Shown: positions 60,675-64,000 of the stretch, one piece after another | Position numbering within the stretch: position 1 is the first letter of the stretch | Layout of the letters: every line of letters starts with the position of its first letter | Origin: Sambucus nigra | Lineage: Eukaryota > Streptophyta > Magnoliopsida > Dipsacales > Adoxaceae | Length of the DNA stretch: 64,000 nt | Reading direction: 5' to 3' | Assembly (NCBI GenBank): GCA_949130495.1 | Contig: OX422211.1 | Location: forward strand, 448,518,719 to 448,582,718 | Program-made: the position numbers and the translations under genes | Notes under the pieces: generated by a model | Told to the model about the DNA's origin: nothing | What the model saw: the letters and a program-made list of their open reading frames with translations, nothing else | Databases searched by the model: none

Positions 60675-60854
60675 CGAGTAAGCTATCATAAGCAAAGCTA
60701 AACAAGACTAAGGCAAAACACCCAGCAATACAAGACAGTGAACGGAGGCCATTTCATTGAGGCTGAACCACTTTAAAAATCCTTTGTCTTATTTCTTTAT
60801 TCATATTTATTTGTAATTAATTAAATAGATCAAATCTAGTTTTTTATATCAACA
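60675..60854 (+). repeat. 5' LTR of element D, second part
   Basis: It continues the LTR after element B and ends TTTTTTATATCAACA. The block GGCTGAACCACTTTAAAAAT (60761-60780) is shared with the solo LTR at 27911-28467. Confidence 0.85.
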
Positions 60855-60856
60855 GA

Positions 60857-60878
60857 TTGGCACCATCTGTGGGAACGA
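60857..60878 (+). other. Primer-binding site of element D
   Basis: TTGGCACCATCTGTGGGAAC follows the LTR after two bases. It resembles the TTGGCGCCGTCTGTGGGAA type seen after LTRs of Retand/RIRE2-like elements, with two transitions. Confidence 0.75.
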
Positions 60879-60949
60879 CTCTACGTAGCGCTTTTTACTA
60901 AAAACTCTTAAAAAATTGCTGATATCCTAGAATCTAGCCATAGGAACAA

Positions 60950-62500
60950 TGATGGGAATCCCCTAAATCCTTCAGCTCCTCCAAATACATAAGATCTCAC
61001 TGGGATCCTGGTAAATCTAGCACGAGGACAAATGGGCATGCAAGAAACCATACGATAGTTCATCCAAACTATCCAAAATGGAGGATCTACCCAGTCAGGA
61101 CAACGTAGCGTTCATAGAAGCATGCGTCCACCAACCTTAACATCTAGACACACTGAAGACCGTCATATCGAGAGTTCAAGTGATCCATCATATCCCCCTG
61201 GCTTAAGTTCACCTATAAGAATTTTGGATTCTCAAAAAGATGTTACTCTAATTCCAGAATGAATAAGTGCACTGGAAAGGTTGAGCAGAGTCTCTCCATT
61301 CGATCGTTTGGGCCCTAGGAGGAAGATAAATCCTCCTTTGATTGTGTATAGAAATTCTCAACGACCAAATGATTTAAGGGAAGGCTCGGCCCAGTCACAT
61401 CCCAATCTCAGGCATATAGCTCATACAAAAAGATCGCAAGAGGAGAATTCTGCACGATTTATTGCTCGTAAACCAGAGGCTGGAGATGATGCATAGAAGG
61501 GTTTCATTCAGAGATTGGAAGACAGGTTAGGGGAGATGTCTAAGGCCAAGAACCCCCTCTGAAGAACCTTTATCAAGGGATCTCCATTTGTAAAAAAAAT
61601 TGTGGATTTCCCCACACCATCAAAATTCAAGGCTCTTGTGGTCTTGCCTAAATATGATGGAAAAACCTATCATGTTCTCCACATAGAGCAGTATCAAGCT
61701 GCAACTGACATCTACGCGGTCCCAGATGAAATGAGGGGTAGGGCATTCTTAGGAACCATAACTGGATCTGCTCAGACATGGTACAATAGCCTTCCTTGGG
61801 GGTAGATCACAACCTTCCATCAACTGGACGAGCTTTTCATAGGTAATTTATGTTTTGGTGAAAAGTGGGTTAAAAGGGTAGAACATTTGTTGAATGTTAG
61901 ACAGAAGGCGGGTGAAATCACCAGGGACTATATAACTCGTTTTAATAATGAGAAATTGGAAGTCATTGACTATAAGGAGAAGATAGCCATCACATCTCTC
62001 ATGAGTGGTCTTTTACCAGACAAGCTGTACTACACCCTAATCTATGGCTGAATTGATGGCCAAAGCAACCAAAATTATGAATTTCGAAGAAGTTGTGGCT
62101 GCGAAGAAGAATGCAGAGGAAAGGGATGAAATAAAAGCAGAAGGAAAATTGAAAAGGAAAGATCACAAGCATAATGGTGGGGGTAGGCAATCAAAAGGAA
62201 AAGAAGCATTAGACCACATGAGGAGGTACGTAAATTATACTCCCTTAAAGGTGGATATAAACCACATTCTGGAAGAAATAAAGAACAACGAGGAACTGAA
62301 TTGGCCAGAAAAACTAAAGTCAGACCATGAAAGAAGGTACCAATCCAAGTACTTCAAGTTCCACAAAGATCATGGTCATACGACCAAGCAGTGTATAGCT
62401 ATCCAAATTGAGATAGAAGCACTCATTAGACGAGGAAAGCTGAACATGTACGTTGATTGCCCGAATGGTGGAAGGATCAATAATAAAACTCGGTAGAGGA
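60950..62500 (+). pseudogene. gag of element D
   Basis: Retrotrans_gag domain 61600-62045: DFPTPSKFKALVVLPKYDGK and then FLGTITGSAQTWYNSLPWG, followed by a stop, then RVEHLLNVRQKAGEITRDYI and SLMSGLLPD. The C-terminal part (62044-62496) has YFKFHKDHGHTTKQCIAIQI and EIEALIRRGKL, the zinc-binding region of Retand-like gag, although its first Cys is replaced by Phe. The N-terminal region (60950-61500) has many stops. Gag would build the particle; this copy is broken. Confidence 0.8.
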
Positions 62501-63360
62501 CTAAATCTCCTTACCGACCAAGAGACGATAAGAAAAGTCCAAGACAACCTAAGTGTGAGGTATTTTCAATTCGTTTTGGTTCATTCGATTATAACATGAT
62601 TATAAGTGAAGATACATGAGGGGGTGATCATACTGTCGAGAGAAAACCTTACCTCAATGAGGCACAAGCTTGTTCTTATATACAACGAATAAATCTAGCA
62701 AAATAGGATCACCCGAGGAAGGTTAACAGAGATAAGCTAGTAATTGGTTTTTCCAAAATGATCTGGAAGGCATTTTGTATCCTCATGATGATCCTCTAGT
62801 GATCAAGACGATAATGAAGGATGTAATCATCTCGAGAGTACTGGTGGATAATAATAGCTCGGCAGACATCATGTTTTATCCATGCTTTGACAATTTGAAC
62901 TTAAAACTTGGTCAATTAGAGCCATATCACAGGCCCCTTATTGGGTTCTCTGGAGAGAAAGTTTTTCCGCTTGGGACAATCAAGTTAGACATGTTGATTG
63001 GGACGTGGCCTGCTTGCAAATCAGAAAAGGTGCACTTCTTCGTGATGGTTAAAAATGTTCCATCACCCTACAATATAATCATGGGGAGAGTAGGATTGAA
63101 ATTTTTTGAAGCAGTTCCATCCACTGTACATTAGTATTTAAAGTTCCCGACCAGCTTTGGGGTTAGAATTATGAAGGGCGACCAAAAAGTATCTCGGGAA
63201 TGCTACTACTCGTCTGTCGAGCAAGATAAATTAGAAGATGCAAGGAAGAAAACAACCACTTATCAAGTGGACAAATCTGATGAGTCTGAGATTGAATCCT
63301 TAGACCCTAAAGATGAAACAAAGATCGTTAAAGGCCAGGTCGGCAACGAAGAACATTATT
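62501..63360 (+). pseudogene. Protease of element D
   Basis: The frame 62775-63134 encodes the retropepsin domain: VLVDNNSSADIMFYPCFDN (the usual DGGSSAD, with both Gly replaced by Asn) and YNIIMGRVGLKFFEAVPSTV, then a stop. The changed active-site loop suggests it would not work even if translated. Confidence 0.78.
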
Positions 63361-64000
63361 CTAGATGATGAGCGACCAGAAAGAACAACTCATATTAGTG
63401 CTTCACTTGATCCAATATCAAAGCAAGAGATGGTGGCATTTTTGAGGCATAGAAAGCAAGAATTCGCATGGAGTCATGAAGATATGTCGGGGATAGATCC
63501 AGCCTTCCTGTGTCACGAGCTCAATGTCAATAAATAGATCAAATTAGTGAAGCAATGAAGAAGAGTCTTTAGTCCGGAGAAGAATCAGGCTATTCAAGAA
63601 GAGGTAGAAAAGCTACAAAAGGATTCCTTCATTGAAGACGTCAAGTATCTTGATTGGCTAGCTAATGTGGTGATGGTGAAGAAGAAGAACAACAAGTGAA
63701 GAATGTGGGTGGACTTCACAGACCTGAATAAAGCTTGCCCAAAAAATCATTTCCCTCTGCCCAGGATAGATCAACTAGTAGATGCTACTACGGGGCATGA
63801 GTTGTTAAGCTTCATGGACGCCTAATCCGGATACAATAAATTGAAATGAAGCCAGAAGACAGGGAGAGCACCTCTTTCATTACCACACGAGGAATATATT
63901 GTTATAATGTTATGCCTTTTGGTTTTGAAAATGTAGGTGCTACATATCAGCGGCCGATGAATAAGGTGTTCGCATAGCAGATTGGTAAAAATATAGAGGT
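63361..64000 (+). pseudogene. RT of element D, N-terminal part, cut by the window end
   Basis: The linker QEFAWSHEDMSGIDPAFLCH (63457-63516) leads into RT: DWLANVVMVKKKNNK, a stop, MWVDFTDLNKACPKNHFPLP, RIDQLVDATTGHELLSFMDA, then a stop and frame shifts before the window ends. The catalytic box lies beyond 64000. The pattern is that of Tat/Retand-like RT. Confidence 0.85.

Larger units (their letters stand above)
38154..64000 (+). mobile_element. Element D: Tat/Retand-like Ty3/Gypsy element, split by element B and cut by the window end
   Basis: The 5' LTR is 38154-38422 plus 60675-60854 (TGTTGATAC to ATATCAACA, 449 bp without the insert). It is followed by a primer-binding site, gag, protease and the start of RT on the plus strand. 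The LTR split is supported by the solo LTR at 27911-28467, which has both the TGTTGATAC start and the GGCTGAACCACTTTAAAAAT block in one piece. Several in-frame stops show it is inactive. Confidence 0.85.

Overview
The window reads as repeat-dense intergenic DNA of a flowering plant. Three things point there: Ty3/Gypsy lineages typical of plants (Tat/Ogre-like, Tat/Retand-like and Tekay/Del-like chromoviruses), a Ty1/Copia element primed by initiator-Met tRNA, and plant-only passenger domains (plant mobile domain, DUF7745-like). I see no intact host gene, tRNA, rRNA or CRISPR. Nearly all coding sequence is broken retroelement sequence. Lineage names come from recognising motifs by eye; no search was run.

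Layout, left to right. (1) 1-24070: element A, a large Ogre-like element on the minus strand, entered inside its 3' LTR. It holds tandem repeats (1088-2400), a plus-strand plant mobile domain (PMD) gene split by a complete Copia element (3558-11160), a plus-strand DUF7745-like gene (12755-about 14280), minus-strand pol and gag (14610-20233), a leader, a primer-binding site and the 5' LTR (21852-24070). (2) 24071-35077: remains of several plus-strand chromoviruses, one of whose LTRs carries a 557-bp solo LTR with a perfect 5-bp target duplication. (3) 35078-38153: AT-rich DNA with diverged tandem repeats, microsatellites and GC-rich hairpins. (4) 38154-64000: element D, a plus-strand Retand-like element. 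Its 5' LTR is split by element B (38423-60674), a second copy of the element A family. B itself hosts a 2.9-kb chromovirus solo LTR (45877-48787, perfect duplication) and a hAT-like MITE (48963-49552). D resumes at 60675 and leaves the window inside its reverse transcriptase.

The part most worth attention is the A/B family. Each copy carries, between pol and the 3' LTR, two genes in the opposite orientation to gag-pol: a PMD gene with short spliceosomal introns and a DUF7745-like gene, each with its own promoter and 3' end. A bipartite inverted-repeat motif, GATCGGCA, 12 bases, then TGCCTATCGG, sits upstream of the LTR TATA box and recurs with the same 12-base spacing upstream of the passenger genes. 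Seven paired sites are visible and an eighth is cut by a deletion. The element may encode a factor that acts on its own promoters; this is inference. Both copies are now broken (stops, frameshifts, deletions in RT and integrase, lost splice sites), so any activity would have to come from relatives elsewhere.

Order of events from nesting: A inserted into a chromovirus, then Copia into A; B inserted into D's LTR, then the chromovirus solo LTR and the MITE into B.
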